Part shown: in pieces, positions 56,084 to 63,820 of the stretch | Layout: every line of letters starts with the position of its first letter | Position numbering within the stretch: position 1 is the stretch's first letter | Assembly: GCA_964503125.1 (NCBI GenBank) | Contig: CAZCZE010000039.1 | Span: 62,001-126,000, forward strand | Direction: 5' to 3' | Origin: FEN-1219 sp964503125 | Lineage (GTDB): Bacteria > Pseudomonadota > Gammaproteobacteria > Steroidobacterales > Rariloculaceae | DNA: 64,000 nt | Translations under genes and position numbers: made by a program | The notes under the pieces: generated by a model | Told to the model about the DNA's origin: nothing | The model's input: the letters and a program-made list of their open reading frames with translations, nothing else | Databases searched by the model: none

Positions 56084-56209
56084 GTATAACGTGCAGTTCA
56101 GCGGCCGCGCGCCGACGTCTCATGCGCGCCGCAGGCGCACAATGGCAACGCCGCGCCTGCGGCACGCACGCGAGGTGGTATCACGGTCCGCTGCAACCGC
56201 GTGTTATGC
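56084..56209 (-). other. Integron attC site 1 (126 bp)
   Basis: Imperfect palindrome. The left core-like site is GTATAAC (56084-56090) and the right core site GTTATGC (56203-56209). The inner arms GTGCAGTTCAGCGGCC and GGTCCGCTGCAACCGC pair with one extrahelical base, as in attC sites. The middle holds a second palindrome around GCCGCAGGCGC/GCGCCTGCGGC. It lies 15 bp past the stop of the membrane/zinc-ribbon gene, the expected place. Confidence 0.85.
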
Positions 56210-56224
56210 GGCACCTGCGTCGCT

Positions 56225-56521
56225 TTAGCCGTTTGGGCTATGACCACAATTCCAGCAGGATTCGAATTCGCCAGGGTTATCCTCTCGGCACGAGTGACAT
56301 CGCCACGACGAGTTCTCGGGGATAGCTTCCTTACGTGCTTTTAGGAAACGACGAATCAATCCGTCTCTGCGCTTGAATAGCTCAAGCCAGAAGGCGAGCT
56401 CGAAGATTACGCCGGCGGCGACAAACAACCCAAGACCAACCATGAATCCAACGCCGTAGCTGACGGCGGCAGCAGCAACTAAGGCCAGAAGAATCCAGTA
56501 GCGGTTTTCGACGATGGCCAT
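56225..56521 (-). CDS. Membrane protein with C-terminal zinc ribbon (cassette gene)
   Basis: A 98-aa protein. ATG 56521 has GGAGGGAAC upstream and is preferred over an ATG 17 codons earlier. Two closely spaced hydrophobic segments (about 8-45) are followed by a basic stretch (FKRRDGLIRRFLKARKE). A RanBP2-like zinc ribbon ends it: WRCHSCREDNPGEFESCWNCG (two CxxC pairs). The zinc ribbon should face the cytoplasm. The family is otherwise unrecognised. A single cassette: one gene, then its own attC. Confidence 0.7.
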   Translation of the reverse strand: MAIVENRYWILLALVAAAAVSYGVGFMVGLGLFVAAGVIFELAFWLELFKRRDGLIRRFLKARKEAIPENSSWRCHSCREDNPGEFESCWNCGHSPNG

Positions 56522-56648
56522 GACTGTTCCCTCCGCACTGTGTGTTAGCGTCCGCCAGAAGAGCCAAGACAACAGAGGCGGCCAGCTCGGGTGTCACGCT
56601 AGCACAGGCGCGGCGCTTCGCAATCAATGCGCAGCGCTCCACTCTGCC

Positions 56649-56753
56649 GCATAACGCCTGGGATGAGCCGCAGGCAAAAGCGGTGCGCCCTTTGCTCTTC
56701 TTCTTGCAAAGGGCGTGACACTTTTGACTGTCAGGTCCATCCCATTGTTAGGC
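56649..56753 (-). other. Integron attC site 2 (105 bp)
   Basis: Left core site GCATAAC (56649-56655), right core site GTTAGGC (56747-56753). The inner arms TGGGATGAGCC (56659-56669) and GTCCATCCCA (56735-56744) pair imperfectly, as expected of the L sites. The middle contains GCGCCCTTTGC...GCAAAGGGCG, a perfect internal hairpin. It lies 30 bp past the stop of the NTF2-like cassette gene. Confidence 0.85.
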
Positions 56754-56783
56754 GGTACCGCTGATCCACCTCCGAAACGATGG

Positions 56784-57188
56784 TCAGGATTTGGGTCCCT
56801 CATGATCCGTATTAAAGATCACTCGAGCGAACCTCCATTCGCCATCCGCGTTGCGGCGAAAAACGTCGATGAACTTTCCTACCAACTCCAGACGTTCGCC
56901 TCCACCTTTAGGCGTTAGTACCTCTCGAAACGGCCCAGATCCATACGCCCAAGATTCCCCAATTTCGAGTTCATCGAAGGAAAACTTCAAATCTACGTCA
57001 TAGGGATCAAAAAAGTTCTGCACGGCCCAAGTGCGGACTGCATCGCTGCCAGCAGCTGATTTTTGTTCTGGCGGCATGAACTTGATGTCGTCCGTCAACG
57101 TTGCCATCCATCCGGGAACGTCCCCCTCGTTAACTGCTCGCATAAACGACTCACTCAGACTTCTGATTTTTGCTGCATCGCTTGACAT
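56784..57188 (-). CDS. NTF2-like (SnoaL/DUF4440-type) protein, cassette gene
   Basis: A 134-aa protein with the cone-shaped NTF2 fold: AAKIRSLSESFMRAVNEGDV (helix 1), LTDDIKFMPPEQKSAAGSDA, then RTWAVQNFFDPYDVDLKFSF and FIDVFRRNADGEWRFARVIF. ATG 57188 with GGGAG upstream is preferred; a GTG at 57230 would add 14 residues. Such proteins bind small ligands or catalyse isomerisation and hydration. NTF2-like genes are frequent cargo in integron arrays. Confidence 0.8.
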   Translation of the reverse strand: MSSDAAKIRSLSESFMRAVNEGDVPGWMATLTDDIKFMPPEQKSAAGSDAVRTWAVQNFFDPYDVDLKFSFDELEIGESWAYGSGPFREVLTPKGGGERLELVGKFIDVFRRNADGEWRFARVIFNTDHEGPKS

Positions 57189-57313
57189 GGCTTGCGTCTC
57201 CCACTGTTGTTGTGCTTCTGAATTCACCACGTCCTTGTGCCGTCACTAATTATAGGAGATGGATGTGACAGGGCCCCATCTCCCCCTCCGGTTCCAGAAT
57301 TGCTCTCCGTGCC

Positions 57314-57439
57314 GCCTAACGTGCAGTTCAGCGGCCGCACGACAACGTGTCATGCGCGCCGTAGGCGCACAATGGCAACGTCGCGTCTGCGGCGCGCACA
57401 CGACGCCGTATCACGGTCCGCTGCAACTGCTGGTTAGAC
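57314..57439 (-). other. Integron attC site 3 (126 bp)
   Basis: Left core GCCTAAC (57314-57320), right core GTTAGAC (57433-57439). The arms GTGCAGTTCAGCGGCC and GGTCCGCTGCAACTGC match those of attC site 1 nearly base for base, so the two sites are related. The stop codon of the downstream-strand membrane-protein gene (57434-57436) lies inside the right core site, typical of cassettes. Confidence 0.9.
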
Positions 57440-58060
57440 GGCACGTGCGACGCCACCTACTGCTTGATGAATTGAGAGTGCGAGCAAACCAATTCCCCCT
57501 CCGGCCAGCATCCAATCAATAGTAACGCCGAGATAAAGCGCCCCAAAGACTCCATAGAACAGCGCCGCGGAGGCCAGAACCAGAGACCACACCCGCGAAT
57601 GCAGACCGCTGAAGATGATGGTGACGCCGACCACCAGCGAAAGTGATGGGCACGGAATCAGCCCGAGCGGCGCCGCATACAAGTACGTTGAAGCAGGATC
57701 TTCCTCTAGAAAGTGCGGGTATGCCCAGCCGAAGGAGACCAGCAAGAGCCCGAGCAACAGCCAGGTCGGACGAGCCCATTCAACTGGCCTGCCGCTCAAG
57801 TTCCAAAGGAGTGCAACCAGCGCGACCGATAGCGCGCCGAATGCCGCGCCATTAAATGGATTTCCGTTGATCCATGCCAACACACTCACCGAAGCCAAGA
57901 GCGGAATCAGGAGCGCACCGACTAAGCGATTCTGCGGACGGAACCCCAATAGTGCGAAAACAACCAACAAACCGAAGTAGATGTGCCATAGAACCGCCAA
58001 CATCCTCCAGGAGTCGGCAATCTTCGTTAAGCCTTCCAGAATCTCGCCAGCGGTTGGCAT
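57434..58060 (-). CDS. Multi-pass membrane protein, unknown function (cassette gene)
   Basis: A 208-aa integral membrane protein with about six hydrophobic helices (for example VLWHIYFGLLVVFALLGF, RLVGALLIPLLASVSVLAWI and VTIIFSGLHSRVWSLVLASA) and short loops. A conserved-looking NGNPFNG lies between helices 2 and 3. G+C is lower than the chromosome average. The TAA stop lies within the attC core site. I recognise no family; DoxX/DUF-like small transporters are one possibility. Confidence 0.75.
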   Translation of the reverse strand: MPTAGEILEGLTKIADSWRMLAVLWHIYFGLLVVFALLGFRPQNRLVGALLIPLLASVSVLAWINGNPFNGAAFGALSVALVALLWNLSGRPVEWARPTWLLLGLLLVSFGWAYPHFLEEDPASTYLYAAPLGLIPCPSLSLVVGVTIIFSGLHSRVWSLVLASAALFYGVFGALYLGVTIDWMLAGGGIGLLALSIHQAVGGVARAV

Positions 58061-58091
58061 TGGTGCGGGACTGAGGTGACGTTTCCGTGCC

Positions 58092-58217
58092 GTCTAACGT
58101 TCCGGTTCAGCAGCGGCGCGATGCCGTCTGATGCGCACCGCGAGCGCATAACGAAATGACGCGCTCGCGGTGCGCACGCGTTGCCCTATCACCGTCCGCT
58201 GCAACCGGTTGTTAGGC
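58092..58217 (-). other. Integron attC site 4 (126 bp)
   Basis: Left core GTCTAAC (58092-58098), right core GTTAGGC (58211-58217). The arms CCGGTTCAGCAGCGG and CCGCTGCAACCGG pair with a short bulge. The middle is a palindrome GCGCACCGCGAGCGC/GCGCTCGCGGTGCGC. It lies 17 bp past the stop of the next NTF2-like gene. Confidence 0.9.
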
Positions 58218-58234
58218 GTCACGCGGCACCCCCC

Positions 58235-58633
58235 TTAGAGGAACCCAGGGGCCGGACGGTTCTTGCGATAAGAATCCTTTAGGGCGATCTTGCCGCTTCG
58301 AAACGTGAATAGATCACAACCGTGGACTTCGACGCGAGCGCCGTCGGCGCGTGTTCCAGTGAACGTCCACTCCGACACTCCACGGTCGCCTCGGACAAAA
58401 TGCCGGGCGTTACCCCAGTGGGCATCGGGGAAGGTTGCCCATACCTCCGCGAAGCCGGCTCGCACAGCCTCACGACCTGCATAACGGGTACCGCAAACGT
58501 CAGGGCCTGCGGAGGCCTCGAAGACACAGTCCTCGGTGAGGAACGACATGAGTGCATCGACATCGTGGCGATTCCACGCATCGGCGAACGCTTGTAGAAC
58601 CTCAGTGGTGACCTCCGCCATCATGTTCGGCAT
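58235..58633 (-). CDS. NTF2-like/SnoaL protein, second cassette gene of this fold
   Basis: A 132-aa protein, MAEVTTEVLQAFADAWNRHD, then VDALMSFLTEDCVFEASAGP, typical of the SnoaL/ketosteroid isomerase-like fold, followed by GREAVRAGFAEVWATFPDAH, with SEWTFTGTRADGARVEVHGC near the end. The last 15 residues (DSYRKNRPAPGFL) are the family tail. It is not closely related to the NTF2-like protein at 56.8 kb, so two separate acquisitions are more likely than duplication. ATG 58633; other ATGs follow closely. Confidence 0.85.
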   Translation of the reverse strand: MPNMMAEVTTEVLQAFADAWNRHDVDALMSFLTEDCVFEASAGPDVCGTRYAGREAVRAGFAEVWATFPDAHWGNARHFVRGDRGVSEWTFTGTRADGARVEVHGCDLFTFRSGKIALKDSYRKNRPAPGFL

Positions 58634-58681
58634 GAACCGATGTCTCCTTCACTCTGTGCACTGATGCGCATTGGCCGTGAC

Positions 58682-58796
58682 GCCTAACAATAATTGGGCG
58701 GCGCGATGTCGCAGTTAAAATGCGACAAGGCGCCGCATAACGTGATGGAGTCGGCCATAAACATTTGTTTCTACTAGAGCACTGTGCGTGTTAGGC
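58682..58796 (-). other. Possible fifth attC (or attC/attI remnant) at the right border
   Basis: GCCTAAC (58682-58688) and GTTAGGC (58790-58796) are exact core sites 115 bp apart, and the segment contains the hairpin GTCGCA/TGCGAC and a further GCATAAC. The inner arms do not pair well, so it may be a degenerate attC or a hybrid of two. It has no gene of its own; nth begins beyond it. It marks the right edge of the cassette array. Confidence 0.5.
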
Positions 58797-58884
58797 GTCA
58801 ATTGGCGGCCCGGAATTATGCGGCGGGGTTGGCGCTCAGCCGAGGCACGTGTCCGTCGGGACGCTTTGACCGCGTACGCGAGTC

Positions 58885-59520
58885 CTAGGCGCGAGTCTTG
58901 TCCTTGTACTCGCAGAGCTTGGCGATCAAGCACTGCGGGCAATTCGGCTTGCGCGCCTTGCAGACGTAGCGGCCGTGCAGGATCAGCCAATGATGAGCGT
59001 GCCGCTTGAACTCGTCCGGCGTGACGCGCACGAGCTCGTCCTCGACGGCGCGCACGTTCGCGCCGGGTGCCAAACCGATGCGATTCGCCACGCGGAAGAT
59101 GTGCGTGTCGACCGCGATCGTCGGCTCCCCGAACGCCGTGTTCAAGATCACGTTGGCCGTCTTGCGGCCGACGCCGGGTAGCGCTTCGAGCGCCTCGCGG
59201 TTGCGCGGCACTTCGCCGCCGTGCTCGGCGACGAGCGCGGCACACGTCTTGATGATGTTCTTCGCCTTGCTGTTGAAGAGCCCGATCGTCTTGATGTAGC
59301 CCTTGAGTCCCTCTTCGCCGAGCGCCAGGATCGCGGCGGGCGTGTTGGCCACGGGGAACAGCTTGGCGGTCGCCTTGTTGACGCTGACGTCAGTCGCCTG
59401 GGCGGACAGCACCACGGCCACGAGCAGCTCGAACGGCGACGAGTAGCCGAGCTCGGTGGCCGGCGCGGGGTCGGCCGCCGCGAATCGTTCGTAGATCTTG
59501 CGGCGCTTGGCCGCGTTCAC
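58885..59520 (-). CDS. nth: Endonuclease III
   Basis: Nth is a bifunctional DNA glycosylase/AP lyase for oxidised pyrimidines. The helix-hairpin-helix is LPGVGRKTANVILN with the catalytic Lys; the catalytic Asp is in VDTHIFRVANR. The [4Fe-4S] cluster cysteines follow C-x6-C-x2-C-x5-C (Cys187, 194, 197, 203). The length is 211 aa from GTG 59520, which overlaps the rnfE stop by 3 bp (GTGA). Terminal gene of the rnf operon, as in many Gammaproteobacteria. Confidence 0.97.
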   Translation of the reverse strand: MNAAKRRKIYERFAAADPAPATELGYSSPFELLVAVVLSAQATDVSVNKATAKLFPVANTPAAILALGEEGLKGYIKTIGLFNSKAKNIIKTCAALVAEHGGEVPRNREALEALPGVGRKTANVILNTAFGEPTIAVDTHIFRVANRIGLAPGANVRAVEDELVRVTPDEFKRHAHHWLILHGRYVCKARKPNCPQCLIAKLCEYKDKTRA

Positions 59521-60194
59521 TGCGCCTGATCCACGGGCGCGGGCGCCGAAGCCGCCCGCGCGCGGGTCGCCGCGAGCCGGTTGCGTAGCGCGAGCAGCAC
59601 GGCCACGCCGAAGAACGCCCCCGGCGGCAGGATCGCCACGAGCATGCCGTCGAACGGCAGGTCGAGCGTGATCCCCGCGCTGCTCGCGCCGCCGAGCATC
59701 TCGATGTCGCCGAACAACGTGCCGTGGCCGAAGATCTCGCGCAGCGCGCCGAGCGCCATGAGCGCGAACAGGAAGCCGAGCCCCGTGGCCAACGCCGAGA
59801 CGAACGTGAACGGAACCCCGCGGCGACTGGCGACGTCCGCGGCGTGCGCGAGCAACCCGCTGTTGACGACGATGAGGGGCACGAACAGGCCGAGTACCTC
59901 GTGCAGGTCGTAGAGCAGCGCTTCGGAGAGCAGATCGATGCACGTGACGAGGCCGGCGAGGATCAGTAAACACAGCGGAACGCGCACCATCGGCACGAGC
60001 CAGCGGCGCAGCAACGACATCGTCGTGCTCGAGACGACGATCACGGCCAGGGTCGCCAAGCCGAGTGCGAGGCCGTGAACGAGCGATGTCGTCACTGCGA
60101 GTAGCGGGCAAAGGCCGAGCAACTGCCCGAGCGCGACGTTGTTGCGCCACACGGGCGCAACGGCTTCGGACCAAGCGCTGGTCGGCGAGTTCAT
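59517..60194 (-). CDS. rnfE: Electron transport complex subunit RnfE (RsxE)
   Basis: One of the two similar integral subunits of Rnf/Rsx, with six helices. The 225-aa protein has PVWRNNVALGQLLGLCPLLA (family opening VxxNxxLVQLLGLCP) and LYDLHEVLGLFVPLIVVNSG. FGHGTLFGDIEMLGG and LPPGAFFGVAVLLALRN end it. The Cys of GLCPLL is one of the conserved cluster-binding residues with RnfA. It overlaps rnfG by 4 bp and nth by 3 bp. Confidence 0.96.
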   Translation of the reverse strand: MNSPTSAWSEAVAPVWRNNVALGQLLGLCPLLAVTTSLVHGLALGLATLAVIVVSSTTMSLLRRWLVPMVRVPLCLLILAGLVTCIDLLSEALLYDLHEVLGLFVPLIVVNSGLLAHAADVASRRGVPFTFVSALATGLGFLFALMALGALREIFGHGTLFGDIEMLGGASSAGITLDLPFDGMLVAILPPGAFFGVAVLLALRNRLAATRARAASAPAPVDQAQ

Positions 60195-60847
60195 GGCTCG
60201 TTCGTCTCGGCGGCCGCCGCGGCCGCCGCGCTCGCGTAAAGCTCGTCGCGGTGTTGCTCGAAGAATAGCAACGTGTTTTTCACGGCGCCGACCACGGTCC
60301 GCGAGGTGACGGTCGCGCCCGTGATCGAATCGAACTCCCCTTCGTCGTGCTCGACGGCCCAGAGTATCGGTGTCGGCGCCGCAATCGACTTGCCGTCGAA
60401 TTGCAGTATCCAGTCGCTCTTGGCGGCATCGATGGCGTCGCCCAAGCCCGTCGTTTCGCGATGGCTCACGGCGCGCACGCCCGTGACGACACCGGCCGGC
60501 GAGATCCCCACGAGCAAGCCGATCGCCGCGTTGTAGCCGTGCGGCGCGACCGTCGCGAACACGGCCGCCATCGGCGTGCCGTTCTCGGTCAGCACGAAGA
60601 CGTCGATGGGCTCGTCGCTGCCCAAGAGCTCCGCGTCGGTGACGGCGATGCGCGTCGTCGTGAGGGGCCGGTTGCGCAGGCTGGGATCGAGCACGCTGTT
60701 GAGCCGCGCCACGACGCGCGCCCGCTCGTTGGCCTCGATGCGCTCGTGACTCCAGTCGTACGCCGCGTTCACCGCGTAGGCCGCCGCCGCCGCAATGACG
60801 GCGATGGCCACGACGGTGACCGCCGCGTTGCCGTCAGGTTTGGCCAT
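60191..60847 (-). CDS. rnfG: Electron transport complex subunit RnfG (RsxG)
   Basis: RnfG is a membrane-anchored periplasmic flavoprotein with FMN linked covalently to a Thr. An N-terminal helix (about 8-30) is followed by the periplasmic domain. The flavinylation site is ITGATVTSRTVVGAV (S/T-GAT-x-x-T/S). Also typical are GISPAGVVTGVRAVSHRETT and GLGDAIDAAKSDWILQFDG. The length of 218 aa is normal. Translation overlaps rnfD by 14 bp. Confidence 0.96.
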   Translation of the reverse strand: MAKPDGNAAVTVVAIAVIAAAAAYAVNAAYDWSHERIEANERARVVARLNSVLDPSLRNRPLTTTRIAVTDAELLGSDEPIDVFVLTENGTPMAAVFATVAPHGYNAAIGLLVGISPAGVVTGVRAVSHRETTGLGDAIDAAKSDWILQFDGKSIAAPTPILWAVEHDEGEFDSITGATVTSRTVVGAVKNTLLFFEQHRDELYASAAAAAAAETNEP

Positions 60848-61868
60848 AGATGCGCGGCCGCGTGTAGCGGTTGATGAGCGGCACGGCCGCGTTCATGAGC
60901 AGTACCGAGAACGCGACGCCGTCGGGGTAGGTGCCCCAGGTGCGCAGCGTGTAGACGAGCAGCCCGATGCCGCTGCCGTAGATGAGCCGGCCGAGCACCG
61001 TGCCGGCCGCCGAGACGGGCTCGGTCGCGATGAAGAACGCGCCGAGCATGCTGGCGCCGCTGAAGAGATGAAACCCCGGCGAGGGCGCGCCGCCGGAGTC
61101 GAGGAGATAGGCGATCGTGGCCGGCACGAGCAGGCCGAGGAGAAATGTCGTGGGGATGTGCCAGCGAATCGTGCCCGTGTAGAGCAAATAGAGGCCGCCG
61201 AGCGCGATGAGGTTCGCGACCCATTCCCAGCCGCGGCCGCCGAAGTCGCCGAACAACGAGCCGTTGCGAATCGCGTCGAACGGCCGCTCCGCGCGCCGCC
61301 CCTCCTTGACGAGGTCGAGCGGTGTGGCGCGCGTCAGTGCGTCGACGTCGATCTCCTGCGGCAGCCGTCCCGTGAATACGTAGTCGATGTGCTCGCCGAG
61401 CGACAGCTGCTGATAGTCGATGTCGCCCATGCGCGGCGGCAGCCACTGCGTCATCTCGACGGGGAACGACAGCAGCAGGAACACGTAGCCGACCATCGCC
61501 GGGTTGAACAGGTTCTTGCCGAGGCCGCCGTAGAGCTGCTTCGCGAGCGTGATGGCGATGGCGCCGCCGAGCAGCGGTATCCAGAAAGGCACGAACGGCG
61601 GCAAAGCGAACGACAACAGGGCCGCCGTCACGAGCGCGCTGCAATCGCGCATGGCGTGGCGCGTGCTCAGGCCGCGCATGCGCAGCACGAGCGCTTCCGT
61701 GAGCAGGGCCGCGAGCGCCACGAGCGCGAAGTTCACGAGCAATCCCGCGCCGAAGTACCACGTGTGGCAGAGCGCCGCCGGCACGAGCGCGAATAGCACG
61801 CGCCGCATGATGACGGGGACGCTCACGAGCGGCTTGGTGTGCGGGGCCGTGGGCTGCTCGAAGCGCAT
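60834..61868 (-). CDS. rnfD: Electron transport complex subunit RnfD (RsxD)
   Basis: RnfD is a polytopic subunit (about eight to ten helices) with a covalent FMN on a Thr: DALTRATPLDLVKEG fits the family SGATPLxxxK. It has QLYGGLGKNLFNPAMVGYVF (FNPA signature) and GASMLGAFFIATEPVSAAGT. The length of 344 aa is normal. The ATG abuts the rnfC TAG. Confidence 0.96.
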   Translation of the reverse strand: MRFEQPTAPHTKPLVSVPVIMRRVLFALVPAALCHTWYFGAGLLVNFALVALAALLTEALVLRMRGLSTRHAMRDCSALVTAALLSFALPPFVPFWIPLLGGAIAITLAKQLYGGLGKNLFNPAMVGYVFLLLSFPVEMTQWLPPRMGDIDYQQLSLGEHIDYVFTGRLPQEIDVDALTRATPLDLVKEGRRAERPFDAIRNGSLFGDFGGRGWEWVANLIALGGLYLLYTGTIRWHIPTTFLLGLLVPATIAYLLDSGGAPSPGFHLFSGASMLGAFFIATEPVSAAGTVLGRLIYGSGIGLLVYTLRTWGTYPDGVAFSVLLMNAAVPLINRYTRPRIYGQT

Positions 61869-63230
61869 CTACTTGGGCTCCCGCGCGACGCGGCGGCGCT
61901 CGCCGCCCGCGAGCGCGCGCTTGGCGACCCTAAACCGTTGCGTCAGCGTGATCTGGGAGGGGCAGATCACGTCGCAGCAGCCGCACTCGATGCAGTCTTG
62001 CAAGCCGAGCGTCACGAGACCCTCGAAGTCCGCCGTGTTGGCGGCGACCAAGAGATCCTGCGGCAGCAGGCGCGACGGGCACACCACCGCGCACTCGCCG
62101 CAGCGGATGCACGGCCATTCGTGAGTCTCGGTGCGGACCTCGCTCGCCGTGGCCGCGATGACGCAGTTGATCGCCTTCGTCACGGGCACGTTGTCGTCCG
62201 GCAGCGCGTAGCCCATCATGCTGCCGCCCGCGATGAGGCGCACGACGCCGTCGTTATAGCCGCCGCAGAGCGCGATGAGCTCGGCGATCGGCGTGCCGAT
62301 CGGCGCCTCGACGTTCTGCGGCGTGTGTACGCCGCCGCCCGTGACCGTCACGACGCGTGCGAGCAGCGGCTCCTGCGCCGCGCGCAAGCGGTGCACCGCG
62401 AATGCCGTACCCACGTTTTGGCAGACATAGCCGAACTCGCTGGGATACCGGCCGCTCGGCACTTCCTCGCCCGTCAGGAGCTCGACGAGCTGTTTCTCGC
62501 CGCCGGCCGGGTAGATCGTAGGCACCTCGGCGAGCTTGAGCCGCGGGTCCTCGACCTGCTGCGCGGCGGCCTCGATGGCCTCCATGGCCTGCGGCTTGTC
62601 GCGCTCGATGGCGATGATGCAGCGCGGTGCGGCGAGCACGTCGGTCAGCAGCAGCGCGCCCGCGACGATCTCGGCTGCGTTCTCGCGCATGAGCATGTCG
62701 TCGCAGCTGATGTAGGGCTCGCACTCGGCGCCGTTGACGATGAGCGTCTTACAGGGCACGGGTGTCGCGAGCTTGTCGGCCGTGGGGTAGACGGCGCCGC
62801 CGAGTCCGACGATGCCGGCGGCGCGGATGGCTTCGCGCTGTGCGGCCGCGTCGTCGGGCCAACGCGGCGCATCCTGCGCGGCAATGCCTTCGTCGCGGCC
62901 GTCGGTGTCGATGACGATGCACGGCGAGCTTTGCACGCCGTTGCCGCCGAGCACGGCACGCTCCTCGATGGCACGCACTAATCCTGAGCTCGAAGCGTGC
63001 AGGGCGGCCGACGGCGCGGCCGCGGCGGCACGAGCCACGAGTTGGCCCTTGCGAACGCGGTCGCCGACTGCGACGACCGGTTCAGCGGGGTGGCCGCGAT
63101 GTTGCCGCAGGGCCAGCACGAGCTTCGTCGGCACGAAGCCACGGCGAATGGGCGTCGCGGTCGAAGCGGCTTTGTTTGCGGGCAGCAGAATGCCGCCGCT
63201 TAAGTGCTGCTCGAAAACGTAGTCGACCAT
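61869..63230 (-). CDS. rnfC: Electron transport complex subunit RnfC (RsxC)
   Basis: RnfC is the cytosolic NADH/ferredoxin-side subunit with FMN and two [4Fe-4S] clusters. The sequence has GGAVYPTADKLATPV (NAD/FMN loop), NGAECEPYISCDD and PAGGEKQLVELLTGEEVPSG. The two cluster motifs are CIRCGECAVVCPSRLLP and CIECGCCDVICPSQITL. The length of 453 aa lacks the Ala/Lys-rich C-terminal extension of the E. coli protein. It starts 8 bp after rnfA, with no rnfB in between. Confidence 0.96.
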   Translation of the reverse strand: MVDYVFEQHLSGGILLPANKAASTATPIRRGFVPTKLVLALRQHRGHPAEPVVAVGDRVRKGQLVARAAAAAPSAALHASSSGLVRAIEERAVLGGNGVQSSPCIVIDTDGRDEGIAAQDAPRWPDDAAAQREAIRAAGIVGLGGAVYPTADKLATPVPCKTLIVNGAECEPYISCDDMLMRENAAEIVAGALLLTDVLAAPRCIIAIERDKPQAMEAIEAAAQQVEDPRLKLAEVPTIYPAGGEKQLVELLTGEEVPSGRYPSEFGYVCQNVGTAFAVHRLRAAQEPLLARVVTVTGGGVHTPQNVEAPIGTPIAELIALCGGYNDGVVRLIAGGSMMGYALPDDNVPVTKAINCVIAATASEVRTETHEWPCIRCGECAVVCPSRLLPQDLLVAANTADFEGLVTLGLQDCIECGCCDVICPSQITLTQRFRVAKRALAGGERRRVAREPK

Positions 63231-63238
63231 GGTGGGGC

Positions 63239-63820
63239 TCAGAGCCTGGCGAAGCCCGAGAAGGCCATGAACGCGAGCGCGAGGATGCCGGCCGTCACGA
63301 AGGCGATCGACGCGCCGCGGAACGCAACCGGCACGTCGGCGTAAACGAGCCGCTCGCGTAGGCCCGCAAACAGCGCGAGCGCGAGCGCAAAACCGAGCGC
63401 CGCGCCGACCCCGTAGAACAGCGCCGCGACGAAGCTGCGGCTCGCGGTCGCGTTGATGAGCGCGAGGCCGAGCACGGCACAGTTGGTCGCGACGAGCGGG
63501 ATGTAGAGGCCGAGCACGCGCTGGAGCACCGGCGCGAAACGGCGGATCGCGAGGTCCGTGAGGCCGACGACGACGCCTGTCGCGATCAGGAACGCGAACA
63601 GCCGCAGATATTCGAGCTCGTAGGGCCGCAACAGGTAACGGTCGACGAGCTGCGTCGCGCCGGCCGTGATCGTGAGCACGAGCCCCGTCGCGAGCCCCAT
63701 ACCGATCGCGCCTTCGACGCGCTGCGAGCCGCTGACGAACGGGCAGACGCCGAGGAACTGCACGAGCACGAAGTTGTTGACGAGAGCGGCACCGAGCGCT
63801 ATGGCCAAGAGCTCGCTCAT
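63239..63820 (-). CDS. rnfA: Electron transport complex subunit RnfA (RsxA)
   Basis: RnfA is a six-helix integral subunit, a paralogue of RnfE with opposite topology. The 193-aa protein has ALVNNFVLVQFLGVCPFVSG (with conserved Cys), RVEGAIGMGLATGLVLTITA and LGLYIPLVATNCAVLGLALI (conserved NCAVLG). Its ATG directly abuts the metG stop codon. It is the first rnf gene and probably relies on metG read-through or a promoter inside metG. Confidence 0.96.
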   Translation of the reverse strand: MSELLAIALGAALVNNFVLVQFLGVCPFVSGSQRVEGAIGMGLATGLVLTITAGATQLVDRYLLRPYELEYLRLFAFLIATGVVVGLTDLAIRRFAPVLQRVLGLYIPLVATNCAVLGLALINATASRSFVAALFYGVGAALGFALALALFAGLRERLVYADVPVAFRGASIAFVTAGILALAFMAFSGFARL

